Shown here: piece after piece, positions 25,852 through 34,427 of the stretch | Numbering within the stretch: the first letter of the stretch is position 1 | How the letters are laid out: the number at the start of each line of letters is the position of its first letter | Assembly: GCF_024437655.1 (NCBI RefSeq) | Contig: NZ_JANBVF010000021.1 | Location: 1 to 64,000, forward strand | Length of the DNA stretch: 64,000 bases | Source: Chitinolyticbacter albus | Lineage (GTDB): Bacteria > Pseudomonadota > Gammaproteobacteria > Burkholderiales > Chitinibacteraceae | Direction: 5' to 3' | Program-made: the position numbers and the translations under genes | The notes under the pieces: generated by a model | Seen by the model: the letters and a program-made list of their open reading frames with translations, nothing else | What the model was told of the DNA's origin: nothing | The model's database searches: none

Positions 25852-27879
25852 TCAATCCTCCAGGGTCAGCGTGCCGTCGCCGTCGCGCGTGAGCCGCAGC
25901 ACGATGAATTCCAGCGGCTCGGCCGGGCACACGCCGATCTCCATCAGGAGCTCGCCGTTGTCGACGCGATAAGGCGGGTTGAGCACATCGTCGCAATGCA
26001 CGAAGAAGGCCTGCGCCTCGGTCGCGCCGCGCAATGCCCCCAGCCGGTAGAGCCGGCGCAGCAAGGTGGTGACGAGGTGGATCAGCTCGGCGCGCAAGGC
26101 GGCGCCATTGGGTTCGAACACCGCCCACTGCATCTGGCGGTCGAGTACCCGGCGCAACATCAGCATCAGCCGCCGCACCGACAGCTGACGCCACTCCGCC
26201 TCGGTGGAAAGCGTGCGCGCCGCCGCCAGCGTGATCCCGGCCGGCTCCTGCAGAAATACGTTGATATGCGCCTGATGCAGCGTGGCGTGGTCCTGCGGCA
26301 CGACGCGGGTATCGACCTTGACGGCTTGCAAGACCACCTCGTTCGCCGGCCCTACCTGCACGCCGAAACGCAGCTCGCGCGCGGCGATCACGCCAGCGGC
26401 CGCGGCCGAGGGCGGCACCCGCACCAGCGCGTCGCGCGCATCGTCGCTGCGCGCCACCGACAGCCACGGGTGATAGGCGGCGGCGTAGGCGGTATCGAAA
26501 TGGCTGCGCCACACCAGGATTTGCGGCGGCGTCAGCCCCGGCGGCACGTCGATGAGGGCGATATGCTCGCGCGTGGTCATCGCAAACTCGACGAGTTGCT
26601 GCTGCAGCACGATGATCTGGGCCAGATCGCCCGGCAGGGCGGGATCGAGCACGAGGCCCGCCAGCGCATCGGTCAGGTCATCCTGCTCGGGCGGTGGGGG
26701 CAACACCAGGCAATCGGCGAACTCGGGGCCGGCGAGCGATTCCTCGAACACGGTATCGACCGGCGGCAAGGCGCGCGGCTGGTAAAGATCGGGTACGCAG
26801 ACCTGGGTGACATCGGCGATGCGGTACAGCGCGTAGAGGCCGGCAAAGCGTGCCTCGTCGGCGAGCGGATCCCACGCCGGATCGAAGAAATCGGCATGAA
26901 CCAGATCGGCCCATCTATCCTCTCCGCCGCTGAACGCCTCGCTCGTGCCCGGCGGCAGCGTGGTATCCGCCGGCATGATCTGGCCGCCAGCCCAATCCCA
27001 GCCGGGCCAGACCAGCGTCGATTGCTGGGCAACGATGGTGGCCAGCCAGCGCGGATGCGCGACCGACAGGCCGAGCGCCACCAGGCGCTCGCTGCGGCCT
27101 GCACCGTCGGTGATGGCAAGCTCGCCCTCCACCCGCTCGATGCCCACGAGATGTGCCGGCAGGAAAGGATCGCCATCGGCGCCCGGCAAGGCCGCGGACA
27201 AGGTCGCGACCCGGTAGCGGCGCGGCTGCTGCGCATCACCCACGGTGGCGACTTCATTCACCCAGCGCAGGTGGCGGGTGCCGTCGGACAATCGCAGGCG
27301 CAGCAAGGTGCCGGCGACGGTATCGCTGCCGCTCGCCAGACGCAGCGTGCTGTCGCTCAGCGCCGTCGCCTGGAAGGGGGACGTGCGGAACGTGAGTTCC
27401 AGCGCAAGCGCATTGCCCCAGCCGCCTTCGTTGCGCGCGGCAAACGTGAGCGGCGCGGCAAGGCCGACGAGCTCGCCGGTGGCCACGCCACCCGCATCAT
27501 CGGGGCCGGCATAGTCGTGCACCACGCGCACGATGTAGGCGCGCGCCCCGCCCTGCTCGAAGAAGCTCGCCACCGCGTAGGGCAACAGTCCCGGGCCTTC
27601 GAAGCCGCCGAACAGCGCACGGTACTCGTCAAAGCGCTCGACCGGCACGGCCACGCTGCGCAGGCGGGGCCGATCCGGATCGCACATGGTCCAGTCTGCG
27701 GCGTGCGCGGCAGATTCGTCGGTCAATGGCACCCGGCATGGCCCGCGCGGCGCCACGCCGACGAAGGCGCATACATCGAGCCGCTCGCCGGTGAGCCGGC
27801 GCACCGGTTCGGCCGGCAGCGTGTAGACCCCGGGGGCGCCACGGGCAATGCGATCGAGGACGGCGTCAAGCGCTGGCAT
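25852..27879 (-). CDS. Contractile sheath protein 2 (Afp2/3/4 family), 675 aa
   Basis: ATG at 27879 has GGAG 8 nt upstream, so the longer in-frame extension is rejected. The N-terminus ([23 protein letters not shown]) and the conserved C-terminal sheath domain ([52 protein letters not shown]) identify a phage tail sheath-family protein. Several sheath paralogues are normal in eCIS. This one differs enough from sheath 1 to suggest a specialised, perhaps baseplate-proximal, ring. Its 5' end overlaps the tail of the patatin remnant. Confidence 0.93.
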   Translation of the reverse strand: MPALDAVLDRIARGAPGVYTLPAEPVRRLTGERLDVCAFVGVAPRGPCRVPLTDESAAHAADWTMCDPDRPRLRSVAVPVERFDEYRALFGGFEGPGLLPYAVASFFEQGGARAYIVRVVHDYAGPDDAGGVATGELVGLAAPLTFAARNEGGWGNALALELTFRTSPFQATALSDSTLRLASGSDTVAGTLLRLRLSDGTRHLRWVNEVATVGDAQQPRRYRVATLSAALPGADGDPFLPAHLVGIERVEGELAITDGAGRSERLVALGLSVAHPRWLATIVAQQSTLVWPGWDWAGGQIMPADTTLPPGTSEAFSGGEDRWADLVHADFFDPAWDPLADEARFAGLYALYRIADVTQVCVPDLYQPRALPPVDTVFEESLAGPEFADCLVLPPPPEQDDLTDALAGLVLDPALPGDLAQIIVLQQQLVEFAMTTREHIALIDVPPGLTPPQILVWRSHFDTAYAAAYHPWLSVARSDDARDALVRVPPSAAAAGVIAARELRFGVQVGPANEVVLQAVKVDTRVVPQDHATLHQAHINVFLQEPAGITLAAARTLSTEAEWRQLSVRRLMLMLRRVLDRQMQWAVFEPNGAALRAELIHLVTTLLRRLYRLGALRGATEAQAFFVHCDDVLNPPYRVDNGELLMEIGVCPAEPLEFIVLRLTRDGDGTLTLED

Positions 27880-28255
27880 GGTGCTTACTCCGAAAACCAG
27901 CCACACACGCGGCCTCTAGCTCGGGCTCGTGCGTGCAGATCAGTTTCTTCGCCTCGCCGCGCAGCGGCTGGATATTGCCGTTGCTGGCGTTGTCCATATC
28001 GCCTGACGCTTCGGTGAGGCTGGTTTGCAGCCTGACGTAGCCGCCGTCGGCGAGCGCGGGGGCGATGTTGCGCGACCAGCAATTGCCATCGCCGATGGCG
28101 AATCCAGGCGCCAGAGTGCCGCAGGTGGAAGTGCCGGCGATCAGATCGAACGCTTGCGCGGCCGACTTGCCGGTATGGGTTTCGATCTCGGCCAGCACCA
28201 GCGCCGGGATCAAACTGCGGATGCCGCCACCGTCGATGCTCAGAATGCGCTTCAC
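27866..28255 (-). pseudogene. Internally deleted patatin-like phospholipase remnant, 129 codons
   Basis: From GTG 28255 (AAGGGG upstream) the frame reads [20 protein letters not shown] then [16 protein letters not shown], the N-terminal glycine-rich loop and nucleophile elbow of patatins. It jumps directly to [19 protein letters not shown] and [13 protein letters not shown], which looks like the C-terminal end of the same family. Roughly two thirds of a normal patatin is missing, including the catalytic Asp region, and the elbow is GTSTC instead of GTSTG. It cannot be an active lipase. It sits between tube 1 and sheath 2, where no such gene is expected. Either it is a decayed cargo or defence gene, or it has a non-catalytic role. 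Confidence 0.8.
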
Positions 28256-28484
28256 CTCATCACCCCTTGCTGTTGCAGACCTGCGGCACCCGCCCTCACC
28301 GGGCGACACGCCCCGCCCACGCGCCAAGGCAGATGCCAGGCACCCGCCGGCGCGATATCCCGCCGCCTAAGACAATGTGGGGCCGGGCCGGCAGCGCCCC
28401 ATTCCAGACGGGGTCGAGTCGGAACCCAATCCCGCCAGGAACGGCGCAACATGCAACACCTGCGCTCACCGCCGGCCCACCGCG
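28256..28484. other. Intergenic gap between tube 1 and the patatin remnant
   Basis: This 229-nt GC-rich spacer is the longest gap inside an otherwise tightly packed operon. No convincing terminator, promoter or gene was seen. It may mark the scar of the insertion or deletion that left the patatin remnant. Confidence 0.6.
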
Positions 28485-28934
28485 TTAGGCGTACTCGATG
28501 CCCTCGTGCGCCAGCTGGATTTCTTCCATGGCCACCTCGCCGCCGCCCTTGGCAGCCAGCGTCGGGCCGGTCCACTTCTTGATCTGGGCATTGCGTAGCG
28601 AGAAGGTGGCCACCGGCTGGCGCGCCTCGTCGAGCAGCGTAATCGTCACCGTGCGCGGCTCGTACTCGCCCTCGCGCACGCGCTTGTACCACTCGAACAA
28701 ATCGAGCGAGCCCAAGAGGCCACGCTTCAAGGTCACGTCGTCGTTCTTAAAGGTGTTGGCGATCTTGCGCACCGTGTTCACCGGCTCGTTGCCGTTGCGG
28801 TATTCCGAATAATTGATCTCGGAGCCAAGACCGCTGACATCGGAAAAGCCGCCGACCACGCTGGCCTCGTCGCTGCCGCCGAGCGAGACCAGGTAGTTGA
28901 AGGCGCCGTAGGGGTTGTTGCGGAACGTAGCCAT
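28485..28934 (-). CDS. Inner tube protein 1 (Afp1-like), 149 aa
   Basis: A clear phage T4-like tube protein of eCIS: NPYGAFNYLVSLGG, GFSDVSGLGSEINYSEYRNGNEP, VTLKRGLLGSLDLFEWYKRV and the end GGGEVAMEEIQLAHEGIEYA. Length is typical (~145-150 aa). It forms the hexameric rings that hold cargo. It follows sheath 1 by 12 nt with AGGAGACC upstream. The gene is likely among the most highly expressed of the operon. Confidence 0.96.
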   Translation of the reverse strand: MATFRNNPYGAFNYLVSLGGSDEASVVGGFSDVSGLGSEINYSEYRNGNEPVNTVRKIANTFKNDDVTLKRGLLGSLDLFEWYKRVREGEYEPRTVTITLLDEARQPVATFSLRNAQIKKWTGPTLAAKGGGEVAMEEIQLAHEGIEYA

Positions 28935-28946
28935 GACTCAGGTCTC

Positions 28947-30815
28947 CTATTGCTTCGCGTCCGCGGTCCACTGGCCGACGCGGAAGATGACGAACTCGGC
29001 GGGCTTCACTGGCGCGACGCCGACAAGGCAGATCAACCGACCGTTATCGAGGTCGTTCTGCGCCATCGTGGTGCGATCGCAGCGCACGAAGTAGGCCTCC
29101 TCGGGCTTGGCGCCAAGCAGCGCGCCATCGCGCCACATGATGTAGAGGAAGTCCTCGACCATGCGCCGCACGTTGGCCCACAGCCGCTCGTTGTTGGGCT
29201 CGAACACCGCCCACTGGCTGCCCTTGTCGATGCTGTGCTCCAGGTAGATGAAGAGCCGGCGCACGTTGACGTATTTCCATTCCGGGTCCGAGCTCATGGT
29301 GCGCGCGCCCCATACCCGGCTGCCGCGGCCCTCGAAGAAGCGCAGCGCGTTGATGCCCTCGGGGTTGAGCACGTCCTGGCGTGGCTTGTTGATGTTGGCC
29401 TCGAAGCGCGTCAGGCCCAGCACCACCTCGTTAGCCGGCGCCTTGTGCACGCCACGCTCGATGTCGCTACGCGCGTAGATGCCGGTGACGAAGCCCGACG
29501 GCGGCAACAGCAGCCGGCGCTGCGGCGCGCCCTGGCTGGGCCGCTCGTTCGGATCGAGGATCTCGATCCACGGGTGGTAGAGCGCGGCGTACTTGCTGTC
29601 GAAGCGGCCGCGGAAGTCGCGCACCTCGTTCAGCGACGAGCCTTCGGGCGCATCGACCACGGCGATGCGGTAGCGGCAGTTGGTGGCGTGGGCGATCAGC
29701 GCGTCGGCGCCTGCGGCCACGTCGTCCGCGGTGCCGAGTGCAATCGCATCGGGCAGCGCAACGATGGCGATGTCGTCGATCTCGGCCAGCGCCTCAAGGC
29801 CGGTCGCCTTGACCTCGACGTTGTCCGGATCGGCCGGCTCGCCAGCCAGATCGCTGGCCACCAAGGTGTCACCCTCGGTGCCGCCATCGAGACGCGGCGT
29901 GGCATTGGCCTGCAGCGCGATAGCAAGGCGCGCCGCGACGAAACCGGGCACGGCGATGCCGCCCTGCTCCGGATCCCACTCCAGCCAGACGGTGCTGTTC
30001 TCGTCCTCGGGATCGTCCTTTTGCAGGATCTTGCCGATGTAGCGTTTTTGCAGCGGCGAGAAGCCCAGTTCGTTGGCCACATCGAGGCGCTCGTCGTCCA
30101 CCGCCACGATGACGCGGCCTTCGATGAGCTGCGCAGCGGCGCCCGCCGGAATATCGACCACGTTGCCGTCGCGATCGGTAAAGGTCTGCTTGCCCTCCAG
30201 ATCGACCGACACCACGCGCAGCGCGGTATCGACCAGCGGCGCATTGCCCACCGGGATGGGATCGCCCGCCAGCACGATCTCGATCACGGCGCCGGCCTTG
30301 GCACGTTTGACCTGCACGTCACCATCGCCGTCGACGAAGGCGAGGTTCTTGCTGCGCGCGATCTCGGTCCGTACATGCACTTCGCCCGCACGGCCCGGCC
30401 AGCGGGCGCGCCAGGTGGTGACCACGCCGGCCAGGACCGTCACGTCGCGGCTGGCACAGCCGTCGTAGGTGAACTCACCGCCGACATCGATGCCGTCATT
30501 GCTCTGCACGTAGACGCGCGAGATATAGAGCCGCCGGCCACCGTTCTGGAAGAAGGCCCGCGCCGCATGCGCGAGGTAGTTGGTGCGCTCGTCCCCCCCG
30601 GGCGCGACATCTTCCAGCCCGCCATACACGCGCTCGAACTCGGTAAAGCTGGTAATGAGGCGGGGGTCGCTCGCTTTGGGGGCGCCGGGGTAGTACACCG
30701 GCCCATAGCGGGTGTAGCCAGCGAAACCGGTGGTGGACGTCGGCACGCCTTCCAGCGACTTGGCGCGGAAGCTGACCTCTTCGACGTAGACGCCGGGGGC
30801 AAGATATTCAGGCAT
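28947..30815 (-). CDS. Contractile sheath protein 1 (Afp2-like), 622 aa
   Basis: The start at ATG 30815 follows AAGGAGAAAGCG; an upstream alternative has no such site. The N-terminus MPEYLAPGVYVEEVSFRAKS is the classical sheath opening, and the C-terminus (YVNVRRLFIYLEHSIDKGSQ, PEEAYFVRCDRTTM, GVAPVKPAEFVIFRVGQ) is the conserved interlocking sheath domain. The central ~200 residues form a variable surface domain. This is probably the main sheath subunit. Confidence 0.96.
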   Translation of the reverse strand: MPEYLAPGVYVEEVSFRAKSLEGVPTSTTGFAGYTRYGPVYYPGAPKASDPRLITSFTEFERVYGGLEDVAPGGDERTNYLAHAARAFFQNGGRRLYISRVYVQSNDGIDVGGEFTYDGCASRDVTVLAGVVTTWRARWPGRAGEVHVRTEIARSKNLAFVDGDGDVQVKRAKAGAVIEIVLAGDPIPVGNAPLVDTALRVVSVDLEGKQTFTDRDGNVVDIPAGAAAQLIEGRVIVAVDDERLDVANELGFSPLQKRYIGKILQKDDPEDENSTVWLEWDPEQGGIAVPGFVAARLAIALQANATPRLDGGTEGDTLVASDLAGEPADPDNVEVKATGLEALAEIDDIAIVALPDAIALGTADDVAAGADALIAHATNCRYRIAVVDAPEGSSLNEVRDFRGRFDSKYAALYHPWIEILDPNERPSQGAPQRRLLLPPSGFVTGIYARSDIERGVHKAPANEVVLGLTRFEANINKPRQDVLNPEGINALRFFEGRGSRVWGARTMSSDPEWKYVNVRRLFIYLEHSIDKGSQWAVFEPNNERLWANVRRMVEDFLYIMWRDGALLGAKPEEAYFVRCDRTTMAQNDLDNGRLICLVGVAPVKPAEFVIFRVGQWTADAKQ

Positions 30816-30881
30816 CGCTTTCTCCTTTACGCACAACACGGCTTGCGGCCGTCACGGGTGGGACTTTAAGAGCCCTAGGCT

Positions 30882-31592
30882 CTAACGCGGATGGAACAGC
30901 AGGCCGCCCAGTGCATCGAGCAGGGAATCGGTCTTGGGCTGCATTTGCGCGGGCACCAGTTCGCGCAGTTCACGTAACAGCTCGTCGAGCTCGGTCGAGC
31001 CGGTAGACGTCGGTTTGGGGCTGGGAACCGGTACGGGCGCCGGTGTGGGCGCTGGCGGACGGGGTCGCAGGATGAGGGTGAGGATGCGGGCGATGATGTA
31101 GAGGATGCGCAGCACCTTCTCGCGATCGAGCCCGGCCGCATCGATGCCGGACTCGTCGAGTGCCCCGCCCCCCTCGCCGCTCTCGGCGACGGCAAGGCCG
31201 CTGGCGGCCTTCGGGTCGGTGGCGCCCCCATTGATGGCGCCGCCGCCGGCCATGGTCGGCCGGAACTCGATCTTCTGGTTGGCGGCAAAATCCTCGTCGA
31301 ATTCGATCGCCACGGTGAACGGTGCGCCCTTGGCCAGCGGCGGGTTGAAATCGAAATGAACGGTGGTCTGGTCGCTGAACGAGGCGTCGGCCACCCGCGT
31401 GGTCGGCTGGCCCTGGGGATTTAATTGCTGAACCACCAGCCGGCGGATGTCGGGTACGTTGCCGGTGTGCAGGTCGGTCGAGATCTGCATGTCGGCGATC
31501 GTGATACCGGTGGTGTTGCGAAACACCCAGCACCCCTTCTTGTCGCGCGTCACCCCGTCCGCATCGGTAAAACGCCCAGCCAGCCCTATCAT
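30882..31592 (-). CDS. Unrecognised eCIS protein with hydrophobic helix and Pro-rich tail, 236 aa
   Basis: ATG 31592 is preceded by AGGGGAGCGACATC and is preferred to an in-frame ATG 39 nt upstream that would overlap the previous gene. The first ~110 residues look beta-rich (RDKKGCWVFRNTTGITIADM ... TVHFDFNPPLAKGAPFTVAI). Residues ~150-175 form a hydrophobic basic helix (EKVLRILYIIARILTLIL), followed by a Pro-rich linker and an acidic amphipathic C-terminus (STELDELLRELRELV). No family is recognised. It lies immediately before sheath 1. Confidence 0.7.
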   Translation of the reverse strand: MIGLAGRFTDADGVTRDKKGCWVFRNTTGITIADMQISTDLHTGNVPDIRRLVVQQLNPQGQPTTRVADASFSDQTTVHFDFNPPLAKGAPFTVAIEFDEDFAANQKIEFRPTMAGGGAINGGATDPKAASGLAVAESGEGGGALDESGIDAAGLDREKVLRILYIIARILTLILRPRPPAPTPAPVPVPSPKPTSTGSTELDELLRELRELVPAQMQPKTDSLLDALGGLLFHPR

Positions 31593-31611
31593 GATGTCGC
31601 TCCCCTGCCCG

Positions 31612-32451
31612 CTAGAACTCGAAATCGGCAATGCCCCGGGCCAACAGGCCCAGGCGCAACGCCACCACGCGGCTGGCTACCGCGGCATAACCCACCGGCA
31701 GCGTCGCGCCCGTCAGCACCCCATCGCTCGCCGCCCAGCTTGCCGGCGTTTCCAGCGGCACATCCCACAGCGGATCGCGCGCCGGCAGATCCGGATCGGG
31801 CGGATCGGCCTCGGCCCCCGCGAACACGGTGATACGCACCTGCATCGTGGGCTGCGTGCCCGGCTGCGATGCGGCGGGCGGCAGCAGCAGCAGAAACTCA
31901 CCGCGATCGTCGCCCGCGCCGCGCGCAATGATGTTGGCCAGGTCCAGATCGGCCTGCGCCGCCGGAATGCTGGCGATTACCCGTACCCAGCGCGCGGCGC
32001 GGCGCGGCACATCACCCGCCGCGTTGCGGAATACGTGCGCCCTAAGGCCCGTGGCGGTGTTGGAAAGCGGATAGGCCGCAGCCGGAAACAACCAGGGCCG
32101 CAATGTGCGATCGGCCGGCGGTGCCGCCTCGGCGTTGGCGAGCGTGGGCAGTGTCAGCGCCAGCCGCCGCGGCACGAAACCGCGGTGCGCGTAGGGCAGC
32201 GAGTAACGGCCATCCGGCGTGGCCGACACCCGCAGCACCAAGGGCTGCGGGGCGCTAGCTAGATCGTCGCGGTAGAGCAGCGCATAGCGATTGCTGGGCA
32301 GGCGGCGTAGCGGCGGTCGACGCGGCGCCGTCACTTCGTCCAGGCCAATGTGGATGGGCATCAGCACCGGCTGCGCGCTGGCCGCATCCATCAGCTCGAT
32401 GCCGACGGCAAGGCGCCGGGTCTGGGCGACGAAACCGGCGGGCGCGTTCAT
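31612..32451 (-). CDS. Unrecognised eCIS protein, 279 aa
   Basis: ATG 32451 overlaps the stop of the cap gene as ATGA, which decides the start. The sequence is Ala/Pro/Leu-rich with beta-like segments (ADLDLANIIARGAGDDRGEFLLLLP, TMQVRITVFAG), compatible with an Ig-like or carboxypeptidase-regulatory-like fold, but no domain is clear. Its second place in the operon suggests a structural part or an assembly partner of the cap. Confidence 0.7.
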   Translation of the reverse strand: MNAPAGFVAQTRRLAVGIELMDAASAQPVLMPIHIGLDEVTAPRRPPLRRLPSNRYALLYRDDLASAPQPLVLRVSATPDGRYSLPYAHRGFVPRRLALTLPTLANAEAAPPADRTLRPWLFPAAAYPLSNTATGLRAHVFRNAAGDVPRRAARWVRVIASIPAAQADLDLANIIARGAGDDRGEFLLLLPPAASQPGTQPTMQVRITVFAGAEADPPDPDLPARDPLWDVPLETPASWAASDGVLTGATLPVGYAAVASRVVALRLGLLARGIADFEF

Positions 32452-33041
32452 GTCGCCAGCTCCGGCTTCGCGCCGATGGTGGCGGTGACGACATCGGGTT
32501 CGCGCGTGGCGGGCGCGCCATCGATGCAGACCACGCGGGCGATATAGGGCACGGACAGCCGGTAATCGATGGGCAGCGAATCGAAGATGCGCATCAACGA
32601 CTCGGTATCGACCTCCTCCAGCAACAGGTGCAACGCCTCGGTGGGCGACCAGTCGCCGGCGCCAGCCAGCAAGGGCCCGGAAACGATAGGGGTATCCTCG
32701 ATCACCTGCATGGCGCGGCCCAGGATGCGATGCTCGTTCTCGGCGGCATCGGCCCAGGCAGTCAGCAGGAAATGCAGATCCAGCGCCAGGTGCGAGCGGC
32801 CATCGGCGGCGCCGACGGCGGACCACGCGGCACGCATGGTCTTGTTGAAGTCCACCCGATACAGGAACAGCGTCAGCGCGGGCCGTTGCACCAGGTTGCC
32901 GATGTTGTTGCTGTCCAGATCCTCGGTGCGCGCGATCGCCACGCTGGTGGCCGTGGCCAGTGGTTGCTGCTCGGCAAAGCGAATCTGCAGCAGCCGCTGG
33001 ATGCTGCGCCCCGCCGCCGATATGCTGGCAAATCCGCCCAT
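32448..33041 (-). CDS. Tail terminator/cap protein (Pvc16/Afp16-like, DUF4255), 197 aa
   Basis: First gene of the eCIS operon. The pattern ATSVAIARTEDLDSNNIGNL ... LTLFLYRVDFNKTMR ... LALDLHFLLTAWADAAENEH ... GRAMQVIEDTPIVSG is the DUF4255/Pvc16 N-terminal domain. In known systems this protein caps the end of sheath and tube and fixes particle length. The start has GGGAG 6 nt upstream and lies ~50 nt downstream of a sigma-54-type promoter. Confidence 0.94.
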   Translation of the reverse strand: MGGFASISAAGRSIQRLLQIRFAEQQPLATATSVAIARTEDLDSNNIGNLVQRPALTLFLYRVDFNKTMRAAWSAVGAADGRSHLALDLHFLLTAWADAAENEHRILGRAMQVIEDTPIVSGPLLAGAGDWSPTEALHLLLEEVDTESLMRIFDSLPIDYRLSVPYIARVVCIDGAPATREPDVVTATIGAKPELAT

Positions 33042-33090
33042 GTCCGCTCCCGGTGATGGACAGCCCTGAGGCTGACCGTCAGCGGTTTAC

Positions 33091-33107
33091 AGCAACCCTC
33101 GTGCCAA
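33091..33107 (-). promoter_or_regulatory. Sigma-54 (-24/-12) promoter of the eCIS operon
   Basis: Read on the minus strand the sequence is TTGGCACGAGGGTTGCT, matching the sigma-54 consensus TGGCACG-N4-TTGCW at every defined position with exact spacing. The -12 element ends ~50 nt before the cap gene ATG, leaving a short leader. Sigma-54 promoters need an enhancer-binding activator, so the operon is predicted to be silent until a signal-specific activator is engaged. Confidence 0.85.
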
Positions 33108-33406
33108 CTTGCAAAAACTGACTTTTTCCTTTTGTTTTACAAGGATTTTGCAAGCGTCATGCAAAGCTTCCAGGCGCGATCAACGGCGGATGTGACAATG
33201 CTTGCGACATGAGTCGTATCGCCTGTGACAACTCGTGCTGCCAATGTGACACTCGCCTGGTTCCAGGCGGAGTCAGGCCAGGGTGAAAACATGCAAAACC
33301 GTGCACTGAACGCGTATCAGCAGTGTCACACGATGTCCGCCCTCCGCCGCGCCATGACGCCGTGCTATAAACGGGTTCTCGCCACGATCCTTGCGAAACA
33401 CTCGCC
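33108..33406. other. Divergent regulatory region between eCIS operon and SPOR-like gene
   Basis: Together with the sigma-54 element, this holds an AT-rich patch (33111-33150, T- and A-runs on one strand) that could be bendable DNA between promoter and enhancer, and the TGTGACA boxes. A TATAAA at 33365-33370 could be part of a plus-strand promoter for the SPOR-like gene, but no good -35 partner was seen. No coding sequence is supported here. Confidence 0.5.
33191..33251. promoter_or_regulatory. Putative enhancer: four phased TG(T/C)GACA boxes
   Basis: TGTGACA occurs at 33191, 33224 and 33245, and TGCGACA at 33203. The steps are 12, 21 and 21 bp, so the last three lie on about the same face of the helix. 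An opposite-strand copy (TGTCACA) is at 33323. The array is 85-160 bp upstream of the sigma-54 element, the usual distance for upstream activator sites. The protein that binds is unknown. Confidence 0.6.
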
Positions 33407-33922
33407 ATGAAGAAGTTGCTGTTCGTCGTACTCGTGCTGCTGTTTGGCGCGCTGATGTTCGCCGCCGGAACGCTGGCGCCGACGTCGATCAAGGCGGGTG
33501 TGGAACGCGCGGCCAACCGCATTCCGGGTGTGGCCCCCAGCGCGACCAAGGCTGCCGCCCCGTTAAGCGGCCAAGCCGCAGCTCCTGCCGCCAAGGCGGC
33601 GAGCGACATCCCCGAAGTGGATGCGCAGGCGCTGAACCTGCCGGCACCGCTGCCGGACAAGGCCGACTACGCGCTGCTCGCGGGGCAATTCAGTACCGCC
33701 GACCCAGCACAGGCGCTGGCCGCCGCTGCGCGCGATGCCCGACTGGCGGTGGCGCTGTTCGAATCGGTGGAAACAGACGGCACCCGCTGGTTTGTCGTCG
33801 CCGTCGGCAAGTACGGCGATGTCGATGCCGCGCGCACCGCGCGACAACCCATCGCACGCACGCTGAACCTGGATGGCGCGCTACCGGTGATCATGCTGCC
33901 GGCCCCCGCCAAGAAAGCCTGA
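33407..33922 (+). CDS. SPOR-domain-like membrane-anchored protein, 171 aa
   Basis: The N-terminus MKKLLFVVLVLLFGALMFAA is a signal anchor. An Ala/Pro-rich linker follows, then residues ~88-166 (YALLAGQFSTADPAQALAAA ... RWFVVAVGKYGDVDAARTA) resemble one SPOR repeat, the peptidoglycan-binding fold. No strong ribosome-binding site precedes ATG 33407. It is transcribed divergently from the eCIS operon across their shared regulatory region, but it need not be functionally connected. Confidence 0.75.
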   Translation: MKKLLFVVLVLLFGALMFAAGTLAPTSIKAGVERAANRIPGVAPSATKAAAPLSGQAAAPAAKAASDIPEVDAQALNLPAPLPDKADYALLAGQFSTADPAQALAAAARDARLAVALFESVETDGTRWFVVAVGKYGDVDAARTARQPIARTLNLDGALPVIMLPAPAKKA

Positions 33923-33961
33923 TCCGCTCGCGCTCCAGAGCCGAGCATGAACCGGGCGGTT

Positions 33962-33986
33962 GCCCTGCACCACTCAACTGCAGGGC
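33962..33986 (+). terminator. Hairpin after the SPOR-like gene
   Basis: Perfect 8-bp inverted repeat gccctgca / tgcagggc with a 9-nt loop, 40 nt after the stop codon. No T-run follows, so it may be a weak or factor-assisted terminator, or only an mRNA 3' end stabiliser. Confidence 0.4.
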
Positions 33987-34273
33987 CGCGAAATCCTGTC
34001 GGCCGATATCAGCCGGAGCGCGGTGCCACCCAAGGCTTGGGTCAGCGCGCGCCTCCAGCGCCGGTCTGGCGGGCGGGCGTATTGCCCACCGTGAACCGGA
34101 CTGGCTGGCGTGTGATCTGGCGACCAGCTCGTTTCGGCCAAGAACGGAAACTCGACTTCATAAACTGCCGTCACTTGAACGGCAATTTCGCTCCAAAATC
34201 GGCCGTTGCGCTACTTCGGTAACTCGGCCAAAGCAGAAGCTCTTGTCCGGCTAATCAATGTCGGCTTAGCGTC
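33987..34273. other. Non-coding stretch between SPOR gene and integron cassettes
   Basis: No convincing gene. It contains a small hairpin around 34165-34183 (tgccgt...acggca). A short minus-strand frame (33974-34174) shows no coding character. GC content begins to drop toward the cassettes. Confidence 0.5.
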
Positions 34274-34385
34274 GTATTGCAGGCTCTAACGTTCGAAATG
34301 AGCGGACCGCAACGGCGCTCTCTGTGTTGCCGAAGCGCACCACCGCACCCCGCTGTTGTGGGGTCGCTCGATGGAGGGGTTAAGC
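34274..34385 (-). other. attC site 1 (distal end of the array)
   Basis: On the minus strand: core GCTTAAC, arm ...GAGCGACC, spacer, arm GGTCCGCTC..., and final GTTAGAGC. The arms pair with one extrahelical base, as in functional attC sites. The outer core departs slightly from GTTRRRY. About 112 bp. Confidence 0.7.
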
Positions 34386-34427
34386 GGCGCGTCACACGCC
34401 ATGCTGGAGAAAGAGCCGTTAGCCACT

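Noticed and set aside
28366-28490. GCCTAAG ... GTTAGGC resembling an attC site between tube 1 and the patatin remnant
   Set aside because: Left core is imperfect, arms do not pair convincingly, and GTTAGGC overlaps the stop codon of the tube gene; most likely chance.
33360-33372. TATAAA as a clear sigma-70 promoter for the SPOR gene
   Set aside because: No acceptable -35 element at 16-18 bp; kept only as a note in the intergenic entry.
33974-34174. 66-codon minus-strand frame after the SPOR gene
   Set aside because: No ribosome-binding site, composition unlike neighbours and contains a hairpin; treated as non-coding.
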